64,000 bases of DNA from Geminicoccaceae bacterium (GCA_020638495.1 JACKIN010000004.1:62001-126000), one strand, 5' to 3'; positions 29,703 through 37,522 are shown, counted from the first letter of the stretch. Notes: a model not told the origin generated them from the letters alone. Numbers and translations are program-made.

Positions 29703-30170
29703 TCAGACGGCTTCGCGGTGGGCTTCCTGCAGGAGGCTGCGCATGTCGTCGGCGGCCCGCTCGAGGAAGCTCAGCACCCGGGCGTCGCCATAGTCGTAGA
29801 AGAGGTCGTTCGGGTCCTTCGAGGTCTGCCCGCGGACGCGGCCGAGCGCCAGCTCCAGCACCGCATGGATCGAATCGAGCGAGCGGGCCGGGGTGGCGAG
29901 CAGGTCGTTCTCGAGCTCCTCGATGCGCTGGTCGAGCTGCTCCAGCTCGCGCTCGATCGCGTCGAGCCCGGCATCGCTCTCGACGCGGCTCATCTCCTGC
30001 ATCATGCCGCGGATCTCGGCCGACGACATGCCGGCGAGCTGCAGGGGCGCGAAGGCCCACTCCGGCAGGGTGCGGCGCAGCTGGTCCTGGCGCTCGACGA
30101 GGATGTCGCGCCGCCGCTGGAGATCGCTGATGCGCCGCACCAGCAGGGTCGAATTGTTGATGACGTTCAT
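29703..30170 (-). CDS. Hypothetical coiled-coil protein
   Basis: A 155-residue soluble protein I do not recognise. The ATG at 30168-30170 is 10 bases from GGAGG; the frame stays open to 30251 but the extra part looks non-coding. Residues 15-45 and 75-95 are highly charged and predicted coiled coil (RRISDLQRRRDILVERQDQL and LDAIERELEQLDQRIEELEN). The C-terminal third contains KDPNDLFYDYGDARVLSFLE. No signal peptide or membrane segment. It is divergent from the DUF502 gene across an AT-rich region, suggesting its own promoter there. Confidence 0.65.
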   Translation of the reverse strand: MNVINNSTLLVRRISDLQRRRDILVERQDQLRRTLPEWAFAPLQLAGMSSAEIRGMMQEMSRVESDAGLDAIERELEQLDQRIEELENDLLATPARSLDSIHAVLELALGRVRGQTSKDPNDLFYDYGDARVLSFLERAADDMRSLLQEAHREAV

Positions 30171-30479
30171 CGTTCTCGATCCTCCGCTCGCCGATCGGCC
30201 GTCGGAAGTGCGCGATGCACAGCATATGGATGGCCGACTAACGCGATCCAATTAGCGACGACGTCTTGGGCGTGTCAACCGAATTTAAATAAAACCTTAG
30301 TTGAATATTTATGAAAAAAGAAGATAAAATTTTATCCAAATTTTATTACTGTTTTCCTTGAATGATATGCAAGACCATGGCCAGCCGACCTGTGCGTCGC
30401 TGCGGCGGTCGGCACGGTCGCGCGCGGCGGGGCGGGCTGCTAACCTCGCGCCTATCGAGAGCGATGGCGGGGAAGTGCC
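30171..30479. promoter_or_regulatory. AT-rich divergent intergenic region with a palindrome
   Basis: This 309-base gap without a gene separates the divergent coiled-coil and DUF502 genes. About 30255-30362 is strikingly AT-rich against the surrounding GC-rich DNA, and contains a perfect 14-base palindrome GATAAAATTTTATC at 30323-30336 followed by a partial direct repeat (CAAATTTTATTA). Promoters for both genes probably lie here, and the palindrome may bind a regulator or nucleoid protein. Confidence 0.5.
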
Positions 30480-31211
30480 GTGGCGGGCAGCAGGGACGGC
30501 CGGCGGCGGCCGGCGGGCGAGGGTGGCGGTGAGGGCGTGGCGCGGTCGCCATCGCTGCTCGCCCGGCTGCGCACCTATCTCTTCGCCGGCATCGTCGTCA
30601 CCGCACCGGTCAGCATCACCTTCTTCATCGTCTGGCAGATCCTCGACTTCCTCGACCGGACGGCGAGCCGGCTGATTCCCGACCGCTACGACCCGGCCAG
30701 CTACCTGCCGTTCGGCATTCCTGGGCTCGGCCTCCTGGTGATGCTGCTGCTCCTGATCTTCATCGGCTGGTTCGCCGCCGGCTTCGTCGGCCGCTCGCTG
30801 ATGCGCGCCGGCGAGCGGGTGCTCGACCGGATGCCGGTCGTGCGCTCGATCTACGGCACGCTCAAGCAGATCTTCGAGACGGTGCTGGCGCAATCCTCGC
30901 GCTCGTTCCGCGAGGTCGTGCTGCTCGAATGGCCGAGGCGGGGGCTCTGGGTGATCGGTTTCGTCACCGGCCCCACCTCGGGCGAGATCAAGAGCCGCTT
31001 CGACGGCGACTTCGTCAACATCTTCCTGCCGACGACGCCGAACCCGACCTCGGGATTCCTCGTCTTCGTCCCGGCGCGCGACCTGATCCACCTCGACATG
31101 AGCGTCGAGGAGGGCATCAAGCTGGTCATCTCCGGCGGCATCGTGGCGCCGGCGCGTGACCGGGGCCTGATGGCAGGGGGCGCCGAGGCCCGGCCGCCGG
31201 CCGGCACTTAG
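30480..31211 (+). CDS. DUF502 domain-containing membrane protein
   Basis: A 243-residue inner-membrane protein of the DUF502 family. Two strong membrane segments (LFAGIVVTAPVSITFFIVWQ and LGLLVMLLLLIFIGWFAAGF) are followed by the conserved family blocks PVVRSIYGTLKQIFETVLAQ, FREVVLLEWPRRGLWVIGFV, NIFLPTTPNPTSGFLVFVP and MSVEEGIKLVISGGIVAP. Function is unknown; it is widespread in proteobacteria. GTG start with GGGGAAG upstream. Confidence 0.87.
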   Translation: MAGSRDGRRRPAGEGGGEGVARSPSLLARLRTYLFAGIVVTAPVSITFFIVWQILDFLDRTASRLIPDRYDPASYLPFGIPGLGLLVMLLLLIFIGWFAAGFVGRSLMRAGERVLDRMPVVRSIYGTLKQIFETVLAQSSRSFREVVLLEWPRRGLWVIGFVTGPTSGEIKSRFDGDFVNIFLPTTPNPTSGFLVFVPARDLIHLDMSVEEGIKLVISGGIVAPARDRGLMAGGAEARPPAGT

Positions 31212-31272
31212 CAGACGTGGCCAAATCGCGGGCAGGCTTCTAGTCTCCGGCGCGTTCATCACGAGGATCGCC

Positions 31273-32127
31273 ATGCCCGACGTCGACGCCACGAACCTGC
31301 TCGCCCGGATCGCCGAGGCCCTGGAGCGGCAGAGCCCGCCGCCGGCCCTTTCGCTCGGGCTGGGTGCCGCCCGCGCCTATGTGTTCGATGCCCCGGCCCG
31401 GGCGCTCCGGCCGGTGCCGCGGGTGGCGCGCATCGATTTCGAGCTGCTCTGCGGCATCGACCACGTGGCGCAGATCCTGCTCGACAACACCCGCCGCTTC
31501 GCCCGCGGCCTGCCGGCCAACAACGCGCTGCTCTGGGGGGCGCGCGGCATGGGCAAGTCGAGCCTGGTCAAGGCGGTGCACGGGCTGGTCGAGCGGGAAG
31601 GGGCCGACCTCATCCTGATCGAGATCCACCGCGAGGACATCGACTCCCTGCCGCATCTGCTGCACGACCTCGCCCGCCAGCCGGACCGTTTTTTGCTCTT
31701 TTGCGACGACCTCTCCTTCGATGCGGGCGAGAGCAGCTACAAGTCGCTCAAGGCCGTGCTCGAAGGCGGGCTCGAGGGGCGGCCGCAGAACGTCCTCTTC
31801 TATGCCACCTCCAACCGCCGGCACCTGATGCCCCGGCAGATGATCGACAACGAACGCGGCACGGCGATCAACCCCGGCGAGGCGGTCGAGGAGAAGGTCT
31901 CGCTCTCCGACCGCTTCGGCCTCTGGCTCGGCTTCCATCCCTGCAACCAGGAGACCTATCTCGCCATGGTCGACCGCTATGCCGGGCATTTCCGCCTGGA
32001 GGTCGAGCCCGGCGAGCTCAAGCGCCAGGCCCTCGAATGGTCCACCACGCGCGGCAGCCGCTCGGGCCGCGTCGCCTTCCAGTTCATCCAGGACCTGGCA
32101 GGCCGGCTGGGCAAGCGGCTCGGCTAG
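31273..32127 (+). CDS. DUF815 family ATP-binding protein
   Basis: A 284-residue AAA+-type ATPase of the DUF815 family. Walker A is GARGMGKSS (about 89-97), Walker B is LLFCDDLSF (141-149), a sensor-like YATSNRRHLMPR follows, and the C-terminal GSRSGRVAFQFIQDLAG supplies the family's Arg region. No membrane segments. The role is not established. It ends 4 bases before the convergent sulfatase gene ends. Confidence 0.85.
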   Translation: MPDVDATNLLARIAEALERQSPPPALSLGLGAARAYVFDAPARALRPVPRVARIDFELLCGIDHVAQILLDNTRRFARGLPANNALLWGARGMGKSSLVKAVHGLVEREGADLILIEIHREDIDSLPHLLHDLARQPDRFLLFCDDLSFDAGESSYKSLKAVLEGGLEGRPQNVLFYATSNRRHLMPRQMIDNERGTAINPGEAVEEKVSLSDRFGLWLGFHPCNQETYLAMVDRYAGHFRLEVEPGELKRQALEWSTTRGSRSGRVAFQFIQDLAGRLGKRLG

Positions 32128-32131
32128 GCTT

Positions 32132-33562
32132 CTAGGACGTCAGCCCCTCGACCAGGAATTTCTGCGTCCGCCGGGCGCTCTGCAGCCGCCATTCGAGGAT
32201 CCGGTGGGTGAGCTCCTGGCGGGTCGCCTGGTGCGCCGGCGCGTCCCACAGATTCTCGACCTCGTCCGGGTCGGCCTCGAGGTCGAAGAGCTGGCCCTCG
32301 CTTGATCCCAGGTAGTGCACGAGCTTCCACTTGCCGGTGCGGATCATGGTGACGAACGGGCAGTCCTCCTGGATCATGTCGTCGGCGAGCTCGGCATAGA
32401 CCGTGTCGCGCGCCGGGTCGGTGTCCCGGTCGAAATACGGCACGAGGCTCCGCGCCTCCATCCAGGCCGGCGGGGCGACGCCGGCGAGCTCGAGGATCGT
32501 GGGGCCGAGGTCGAAGAGCGAGGTCAGGTCGTCGATGCGCCGGCCGCCATCCTGTCGCCTGGGGTCGTGCATGACGCAGGGGACGCGGACCGAGCTCTCG
32601 AACATGCTCCATTTCTGCGAATGGCCATGGTCGTTCAGGCTGTCGCCGTGGTCCGAGGTGAAGATGATGACGGTGTCGTCGAGGACCCCCCGGGCCTCGA
32701 GCGCGGCCTTCAGGTGGCCGAGCTGCTCGTCGATCATGGTGACGTTGGCGGCGTAATGGGCGCGCTGGCGCTGCATCTGCTCAGGCGTCGGGTCGGCCAG
32801 ATGCACGACGGCGTCGTGGTCGTTCGCGATATGGTTCTGGCGCAGCCTGCGCATGGCCGTGGGCTGGCTGTCGAGGTCGTAGTTGCGGATCGGCTGCGGG
32901 AACGCGACGCCGTCATAGAGGGCCAGCGCCTCCGCGGTCGGATCGTAGGGCGGATGCGGGCCCGGAATGCCGACCTGCAGGAAGAAGGGCTCCTCGCCCT
33001 TGTAGGATTCGAGCCAGTGGACAGCACTCTGGGCGACGAAGACGTCGGGGTGCAGCTTCTCCGGCAGCTCCCAGACGAAGGCGCCGAGGCGGTCCTTGTA
33101 GTCGGCGCGGTGGCAGTAGGTCTGGCGTGACGGCTTGGTATGGCCGGCGGCCCAGAGCGCCTTGTCCCAGTTGTCCAGGTAGAACGGCAGGGCCGGATGC
33201 GCCCGGTCCTTGTTCTCGGTGACATGGCGCTCGTGGAAGCCGAACGGCTCCTCGAACGGGTGGGTGTGCATCTTGCCGACATTGACGCAGCGATAGCCCG
33301 CCTCAGCGAGCAGGTGGACCCAGGTGTAGGGCCACCGCTCGTCGTTGCGCAGCACGCCGGAGCTGTGCGGGTAGAGCCCGCTGAAGAGCGAGGCGCGCGA
33401 GGGCGAGCAGACGGGCGACGTGCAGTACATCCGCGTGAAGGCGACGCCCTCCTCGACCATGCGGTCGAGGTTCGGCGTGATCATGTGGTCGTGGCCGAGC
33501 GCCTTGATCGTGTCGTGCCGCTGCTGATCGGTGATGATGAAGACGATATTCGGCCTGGCCAT
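32132..33562 (-). CDS. Sulfatase family hydrolase
   Basis: A 476-residue member of the alkaline-phosphatase/sulfatase superfamily. The N-terminus RPNIVFIITDQQRHDT holds the first metal-binding Asp, and CSPSR at residues 52-56 (TSPVCSPSRASLFSG) is the formylglycine maturation motif of active type I sulfatases. The second metal site is IIFTSDHGDSLNDHG. There is no signal peptide, so it is probably cytoplasmic and acts on imported sulfate esters or related compounds. No anaerobic maturase or FGE gene is nearby. The 260 bases between its start and the zinc-finger gene hold a hairpin and no convincing gene. Confidence 0.88.
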   Translation of the reverse strand: MARPNIVFIITDQQRHDTIKALGHDHMITPNLDRMVEEGVAFTRMYCTSPVCSPSRASLFSGLYPHSSGVLRNDERWPYTWVHLLAEAGYRCVNVGKMHTHPFEEPFGFHERHVTENKDRAHPALPFYLDNWDKALWAAGHTKPSRQTYCHRADYKDRLGAFVWELPEKLHPDVFVAQSAVHWLESYKGEEPFFLQVGIPGPHPPYDPTAEALALYDGVAFPQPIRNYDLDSQPTAMRRLRQNHIANDHDAVVHLADPTPEQMQRQRAHYAANVTMIDEQLGHLKAALEARGVLDDTVIIFTSDHGDSLNDHGHSQKWSMFESSVRVPCVMHDPRRQDGGRRIDDLTSLFDLGPTILELAGVAPPAWMEARSLVPYFDRDTDPARDTVYAELADDMIQEDCPFVTMIRTGKWKLVHYLGSSEGQLFDLEADPDEVENLWDAPAHQATRQELTHRILEWRLQSARRTQKFLVEGLTS

Positions 33563-33777
33563 GGGAAGATCCGTGCTGGAAAGGGAGGTCGATCCCGCCG
33601 CCGGCGATAGCCGGCCCCGGACGCAGGGAAGCTAGTCCAAGGGCCGTGACCCCGCCACCGCGAAGTCCGACGTGCCGATGCTCGGCTGCACCGTGCTCTA
33701 CGCGGCCAGCAACACGCTGCTGACGCTATGGGGCCTCGTGATCGTGCTGCTCATCCTCTGAGCCAACCAGGAGAAGT

Positions 33778-33800
33778 CCGGGGGAACTCGGTTCCCCCGG
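33778..33800 (-). terminator. Strong hairpin downstream of the YbiI-like gene
   Basis: A perfect 10-bp stem CCGGGGGAAC / GTTCCCCCGG with a TCG loop lies 22 bases after the stop of the leftward zinc-finger gene. There is no long T-run on either side, but the stem is the strongest in this gap and is well placed as a transcription stop. Confidence 0.5.
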
Positions 33801-33822
33801 CCCCCTCGGGACCTGAGCCCGA

Positions 33823-34086
33823 CTAGCGCAACTGGCTGTCCTTGCTGCCGCGGCGGTTGTAGAGGGCCGCCCCCGGCCGGTCGTCCAGCGCCGACTGGCA
33901 GGGCACGCAGGTCCGCGCATGGGGCAGGGCCCGGCGCCGCGCCTCGGGAATCTCCTCGCCGCAGCGGTCGCAATGCGTAGCACCCTCGCCGGCCTGCATC
34001 CGCTCGCGCGCCAGCCGCACGGCATCGCTCACCGTATCGTCGATCTGCTCCTGAACCGCCCCGTCCCGTGTCCAGCCACCGGCCAT
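33823..34086 (-). CDS. ybiI: TraR/DksA-type C4 zinc finger protein (YbiI-like)
   Basis: An 87-residue DksA/TraR-family protein. The four zinc cysteines are in THCDRCGEEIPEARRRALPH and then ARTCVPCQSA. The N-terminal helix (GAVQEQIDDTVSDAVRLAR) and the C-terminal tail YNRRGSKDSQLR match E. coli YbiI closely, as I recall it. Proteins of this type lack the long DksA coiled coil and their effect on RNA polymerase is not well defined. The ATG at 34086 has an excellent GAGGAGGTGA Shine-Dalgarno. Confidence 0.85.
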   Translation of the reverse strand: MAGGWTRDGAVQEQIDDTVSDAVRLARERMQAGEGATHCDRCGEEIPEARRRALPHARTCVPCQSALDDRPGAALYNRRGSKDSQLR

Positions 34087-34142
34087 CGCTGCGTCACCTC
34101 CTCGAAGATCGCGGAATGCGATGATAGGCAAGCAAGGGCGGC

Positions 34143-34250
34143 ATGCCAAAGATCATCGCCACGCACGAGGTCGACGACGTCGCCCACTGGCTGGCCATGC
34201 AGCACGACGGCGTTCGACCGGCGACCCTCGTGGTTTACGTGGAAGGCTGA
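34143..34250 (+). pseudogene. Internally deleted remnant of a small conserved protein
   Basis: A 35-codon reading frame, MPKIIATHEVDDVAHWLA joined to MQHDGVRPATLVVYVEG. The first half resembles the start, and the second half the end, of a roughly 90-residue family I recall as beginning xKIIAxHEVDDVxHWL and ending KHDGVxPDTLVxLVE. About 50 residues of the middle appear to be missing, in frame. It could still be translated (AAGGGCGGC upstream) but is unlikely to fold like the parent. Family identification is from memory and should be verified. Confidence 0.45.
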
Positions 34251-34315
34251 GAGCCTGCTTTCACGGGGCGCCGGCGCACGCCACGGCGTCCGCCCTTCCG
34301 GCCCCGAGACGCCGC

Positions 34316-34402
34316 TCAGAAGATCAGGGCGAACAGGCCGATCACGGCCAAGAGGCCGATCAGGAAGATCACGCCAATGGTCCCGCCGATGAATTTCAGC
34401 AC
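34316..34402 (-). CDS. Small hydrophobic membrane protein (28 residues)
   Basis: A short frame starting at a GTG (34400-34402) with AGGAG 8 bases upstream. It encodes one membrane helix: MLKFIGGTIGVIFLIGLLAV followed by IGLFALIF. Length, codon use and the ribosome-binding site all fit a genuine small membrane protein; similar single-helix proteins occur in alphaproteobacteria. Function unknown, no obvious partner. Confidence 0.5.
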   Translation of the reverse strand: MLKFIGGTIGVIFLIGLLAVIGLFALIF

Positions 34403-34594
34403 GCTCCGGTCTCCTGGCTGGTTGGTCTCGTGCGTCTGGAAACGGCCGAAGACGCGGGGCGTTCCGCCGGAGATGGAGTGGTTGCGGTCCTCCTGCCCCC
34501 GTCCGCTTCGGGACCTCGGCGACCGGCAAGCTTTCGATTCGTGCCCTGCCGGCCTAGAATGGTGATTGTGGCGGGGACCATGGAGAGTGGCAGA

Positions 34595-34828
34595 ATGGCA
34601 GCGCGCTTGGTGGATCGTATCGTAGCGGATCCCCGGGTGATGATGGGCAAGCCTGTCGTCAAGGGGACGCGCATTCCGGTCGAGCTCATCCTGCGGCGGC
34701 TGGGCGCCGGGGACGGCGACGCGCAGATCCTCGCCGACTACCCTACCCTCAGCATCGAGGACATCCGGGCAGCACAGGCCTTCGCCGCCGACCTTATCGC
34801 CGGCGAGGACATCATTGCCGCCGAATAG
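34595..34828 (+). CDS. DUF433 family antitoxin-like protein
   Basis: A 77-residue DUF433 protein with the family core RIVADPRVMMGKPVVKGTRI, PVELILRRLGAGDGDAQILA and DYPTLSIEDIRAAQAFAADL. These are winged/ribbon DNA-binding proteins usually encoded just before a DUF5615 PIN-like gene, as here: the stop TAG is directly followed by the next ATG. It is presumed to be the antitoxin. ATG 34595 is 8 bases from GGAGAG; an in-frame ATG at 34580 is possible. Confidence 0.87.
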   Translation: MAARLVDRIVADPRVMMGKPVVKGTRIPVELILRRLGAGDGDAQILADYPTLSIEDIRAAQAFAADLIAGEDIIAAE

Positions 34829-35209
34829 ATGAAGCTTCTCGCGGACGAATGCGTCGCCGGATCGACGGTAGCGGCGATGCGCGCCGCCGGCTTCGACGTG
34901 GAGTGGATCGCGCAAACGTTGCCCGGCGCTGCTGATGCCGATGTGCTGGCACGGGCCTTCGGGGCAGGACGGCTGCTGCTGACCGAGGACAAGGACTTCG
35001 GCGAGCTGACGATCCGCTTCGGCCACGCCTTTCACGGCGTCGTCCTGGTCGCCCTTGCCGGATTGCCGGCGGCCGCGCGCGCTGCCCGCACCGTTGCGGC
35101 CCTTCAGGCGTTGGGTGATCGAGGAGCCGGTCAATTCGTCGTCATCGAGCAGCACCGCATCCGGCGCCGGGCCCTGGGGGCACCCGGCAAGCCGGAGAGG
35201 CCGCGCTGA
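34829..35209 (+). CDS. DUF5615 PIN-like protein (putative toxin)
   Basis: A 126-residue DUF5615 protein, a PIN-like nuclease fold. The opening MKLLADECVAGSTVAAMRAA supplies the first acidic pair and LLTEDKDFGELTIRFGH supplies the DxDF motif. It is adjacent with zero spacing to the DUF433 gene, the normal arrangement for this type II-like pair. The C-terminal QQ/HRIRRRALGAPGKPERPR tail is basic. RNase activity of the family is assumed from its fold. Confidence 0.85.
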   Translation: MKLLADECVAGSTVAAMRAAGFDVEWIAQTLPGAADADVLARAFGAGRLLLTEDKDFGELTIRFGHAFHGVVLVALAGLPAAARAARTVAALQALGDRGAGQFVVIEQHRIRRRALGAPGKPERPR

Positions 35210-35345
35210 AGGCGCAGGCCGCTCGAGTTTCTCCGGTTCTCGGTGCCTCCTTTCGCATCGACGCTGCACCCGTGCAGGGCATCGCACCCATGGCGGCACA
35301 TCGCTCGAAAGTCGGCCGTGAGGTCCCGGCGCGCTTCATCTGAAC

Positions 35346-35367
35346 GGGGACGTGGTCTCGCGTCCCC
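35346..35367. terminator. Hairpin after the toxin-antitoxin pair
   Basis: A 7-bp stem GGGGACG / CGTCCCC with an 8-base loop lies in the 242-base gap between the DUF5615 gene and the 3' end of the serine hydrolase. The genes converge here. No T-run. Confidence 0.3.
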
Positions 35368-35394
35368 GACCTTTCCGAACGTTAAAACGGGTTC

Positions 35395-35443
35395 GTGTCC
35401 CGACTTTCCCGTGTCCCGACTTTCCTTGCCCCGACTTTCCCGA
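35395..35443. repeat. Three tandem copies of a 16-17 base repeat
   Basis: Three consecutive units sharing the core CCCGACTTTCC (GTGTCCCGACTTTCCC, GTGTCCCGACTTTCCTT, GCCCCGACTTTCCCG), lying just past the end of the serine hydrolase gene. On the other strand the unit reads GGGAAAGTCGGGACAC, a phrase that I recall as recurring between genes in many proteobacterial genomes. Confidence 0.6.
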
Positions 35444-35451
35444 ACGCCCCG

Positions 35452-36783
35452 CTATTGGATGAGCGGACGGTCCTTGCCGGCGTCGATGATCGCCTGATAG
35501 ACGAGCTGCTTGACGAGCCGGCGGTAATGAGCGGCCGTTGGTCCGGGCATCTGCGCCATGAGGACAGCGGTGAGCTTTTCCTCGGGATCGACCCAGAAAA
35601 AGGTGCCCGCGTAGCCGGCCCACATGTACTCACCTTGCGACCCTGGGACGCCCGCGATCCCGTCCTCCTCGCGGACCATGAAGCCCAGGCCGAACGTGTA
35701 CCCATGAACGCCCATCATCGGCTCACCGGGCGTCAGGGGCGTTTGGATCCGCTCGCCGAGATGGTCGGCGGTCATCAGCTTGACGCTCGTCGGGCTCAGC
35801 ACCTGCACGCCTTCCAGCACACCGCCCTGGAGCAGCATCTGGTTGAAGCGCAGGTAATCACCCGCTGTCGAAACGGCGCCACCGCCGCCCGAGGCATTGG
35901 CGGGCGGCGCCGAGACGTCGATCAGCGCGATCGGTGCGCCGGCAGCGTTGGTCGCGAAGGATTCGGCGAGCCGTTCCATGGCGTTCTCGGGCACATAAAA
36001 ACCGGTCGAGTCCATCTTCAGCGGGCCGAACAAGCGCGCCTCGAGGAACGCGCCGAGCTCCATGCCCGAAATACGCTCGATGACCCGGCCGAGGACGTCC
36101 GTGGCGAGACCGTACTGCCAGACCTCGCCCGGCTGGTTCACGAGCTGTGCCCTGCCGAGACCCGCGACCTGCTCGTCCGGCGCCACGCCCCGCGCGTCGA
36201 AAGGCATGCCGCCGGGATTGAAGACGCCGGCTTCGGCATAAGCCTGCTGCACCTCCGGATTACGGGTGAGCTCCCCATAGGCGAGGCCCGCGGTGTGTCG
36301 GAGAAGGTCCTGCACAGTCATCGGGCGCTTCAGGGGCACATTGCTGTAGGTCGTCTTGCCGTCGCCGTCCGTCGCCGGGACGCTGACCTCGAGGTCGGCG
36401 AACTCGGGAAGATACTTCGCGACGGGTTCGGCCAGATGGAGCTTGCCCTCCTCCATCAGGATCATCGCGGCGACGGAGACCAAGGGCTTCGTCATCGAAT
36501 AGAGGCGGAAGATCGAATCCTCCTGCATCGGCTCGCCCGCTTGCGGATCCTCCATGCCGAGGACGGCCGAATAAACGAGCTTGCCGTCACGGGCGACCAT
36601 GACGACGGCGCCCGGCAAAGCACCGCTGTCGATCTCCTGCTGAAACACTTGGCCGATCCTGTCGAGCCGCTCGCTCGACATGCCGACACTCTCCGCCTCC
36701 GCCATCGGCAGCGGTTGAGCACTTACACTTGTCGTGGAAAATAGCGCCAGTGCGCCCAAGGCGAGCGCAACCTGCTTCCGCAT
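35452..36783 (-). CDS. Serine hydrolase, class C beta-lactamase-like
   Basis: A 443-residue exported protein, signal peptide MRKQVALALGALALFSTTSV then SAQ. It has the SxxK motif S96-M-T-K99 (YSMTKP) and a Tyr motif at Y224 (VWQYGLATD), the hallmarks of the class C beta-lactamase/EstB/D-aminopeptidase superfamily. Members act as esterases, peptidases or carnitine-precursor enzymes, so antibiotic resistance should not be assumed. Codon use is a little less GC-rich than neighbours. An inverted repeat lies about 80 bases upstream. Confidence 0.85.
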   Translation of the reverse strand: MRKQVALALGALALFSTTSVSAQPLPMAEAESVGMSSERLDRIGQVFQQEIDSGALPGAVVMVARDGKLVYSAVLGMEDPQAGEPMQEDSIFRLYSMTKPLVSVAAMILMEEGKLHLAEPVAKYLPEFADLEVSVPATDGDGKTTYSNVPLKRPMTVQDLLRHTAGLAYGELTRNPEVQQAYAEAGVFNPGGMPFDARGVAPDEQVAGLGRAQLVNQPGEVWQYGLATDVLGRVIERISGMELGAFLEARLFGPLKMDSTGFYVPENAMERLAESFATNAAGAPIALIDVSAPPANASGGGGAVSTAGDYLRFNQMLLQGGVLEGVQVLSPTSVKLMTADHLGERIQTPLTPGEPMMGVHGYTFGLGFMVREEDGIAGVPGSQGEYMWAGYAGTFFWVDPEEKLTAVLMAQMPGPTAAHYRRLVKQLVYQAIIDAGKDRPLIQ

Positions 36784-37119
36784 CGTCGTCTCCTCACCAT
36801 TCCATTATAGGCCGGCGCGTCATGCAGGCCGGCGAAACACCTTGGACCTGCATGCTTTGACAATCAAGCGGCATCAACGCTTGATCAGGCATTTGCACAG
36901 GCGCGGTTTTAGTTGGGCGCGAATGATCAATCGCGGCCGCCATTGGCGCCCCGCCAAATCGAGCGCAATCCCGACGAGTGCTGCTCGTGTTGCGGGCCGA
37001 GGTCTGGCGCTCAGTTTTGGACTGCCCCCCTTGGGTGAGACGAGGGGAGTGTAGGTTTCAGGCCTCGTTCGCTTCTTGGGACAGCTCCCTCGCTGATCAT
37101 GAGGCGGCAGTTGCGTCGT
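36784..37119. other. Intergenic region with an inverted repeat, no gene seen
   Basis: A 336-base gap holding no convincing reading frame. At 36863-36885 is an inverted repeat ATCAAGCG / CGCTTGAT with a 7-base spacer, about 80 bases before the serine hydrolase start; it may be an operator or a hairpin. The composition is slightly lower in GC than the flanking genes. Confidence 0.4.
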
Positions 37120-37401
37120 TCATGAGGCGTCGGCCAGGTTCAGGCTGTGTGCCACGGGAACGCCGGTGAGCGCCGCGTGGAGCACATCCGGATCGAGGTC
37201 GGCGCCGTTGGGCCAGGTGACGGTATCCGTTTCGGTGTCGGCGACGACCTTCGCGAAGAAGGCGGTGCCGGCGAGCGGGGTGAGGATGCCGGTGAAGCCG
37301 ACGATGCCTGCGATGTCGACTTCGCCTTCGACGCCGTCCTCGAAGCGGAGGAAGAGCCGGTGCTGGCCCAAATGACGGGCTTCGACGATGTCCATCAGCA
37401 T
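37120..37401 (-). CDS. DUF2442 domain-containing protein
   Basis: A 93-residue DUF2442 protein: MDIVEARHLGQHRLFLRFED, GVEGEVDIAGIVGFTGILTP and the C-terminal TDTVTWPNGADLDPDVLHAA. The family is often paired with DUF4160 in a toxin-antitoxin-like arrangement. The ATG at 37401 has GGAG 7 bases upstream. Upstream on the same strand only a short frame reminiscent of a DUF4160 C-terminus remains, so the partner may have been lost. Confidence 0.8.
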   Translation of the reverse strand: MLMDIVEARHLGQHRLFLRFEDGVEGEVDIAGIVGFTGILTPLAGTAFFAKVVADTETDTVTWPNGADLDPDVLHAALTGVPVAHSLNLADAS

Positions 37402-37522
37402 GCATCGACTCCGGCGGGGCGATGCTCGGCAGTGGTACTTGGCGGCGGGCGGTGTCGCAGGCGTCGAGCAGCTTTGCCCGGTGGCTAGCCGCCCACACCG
37501 TCCAGAAAAAAACTGGTAGGGC

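Noticed and set aside
33678..33761. 27-codon hydrophobic frame MLGCTVLYAASNTLLTLWGL with a following short hydrophobic end
   Set aside because: It looks like a membrane helix, but has no Shine-Dalgarno and no neighbour support; too weak to list as a gene.
35210..35341. Possible coding continuation after the DUF5615 gene
   Set aside because: A frame open to 35341 exists but lacks a start codon with a ribosome-binding site and shows no recognisable sequence.
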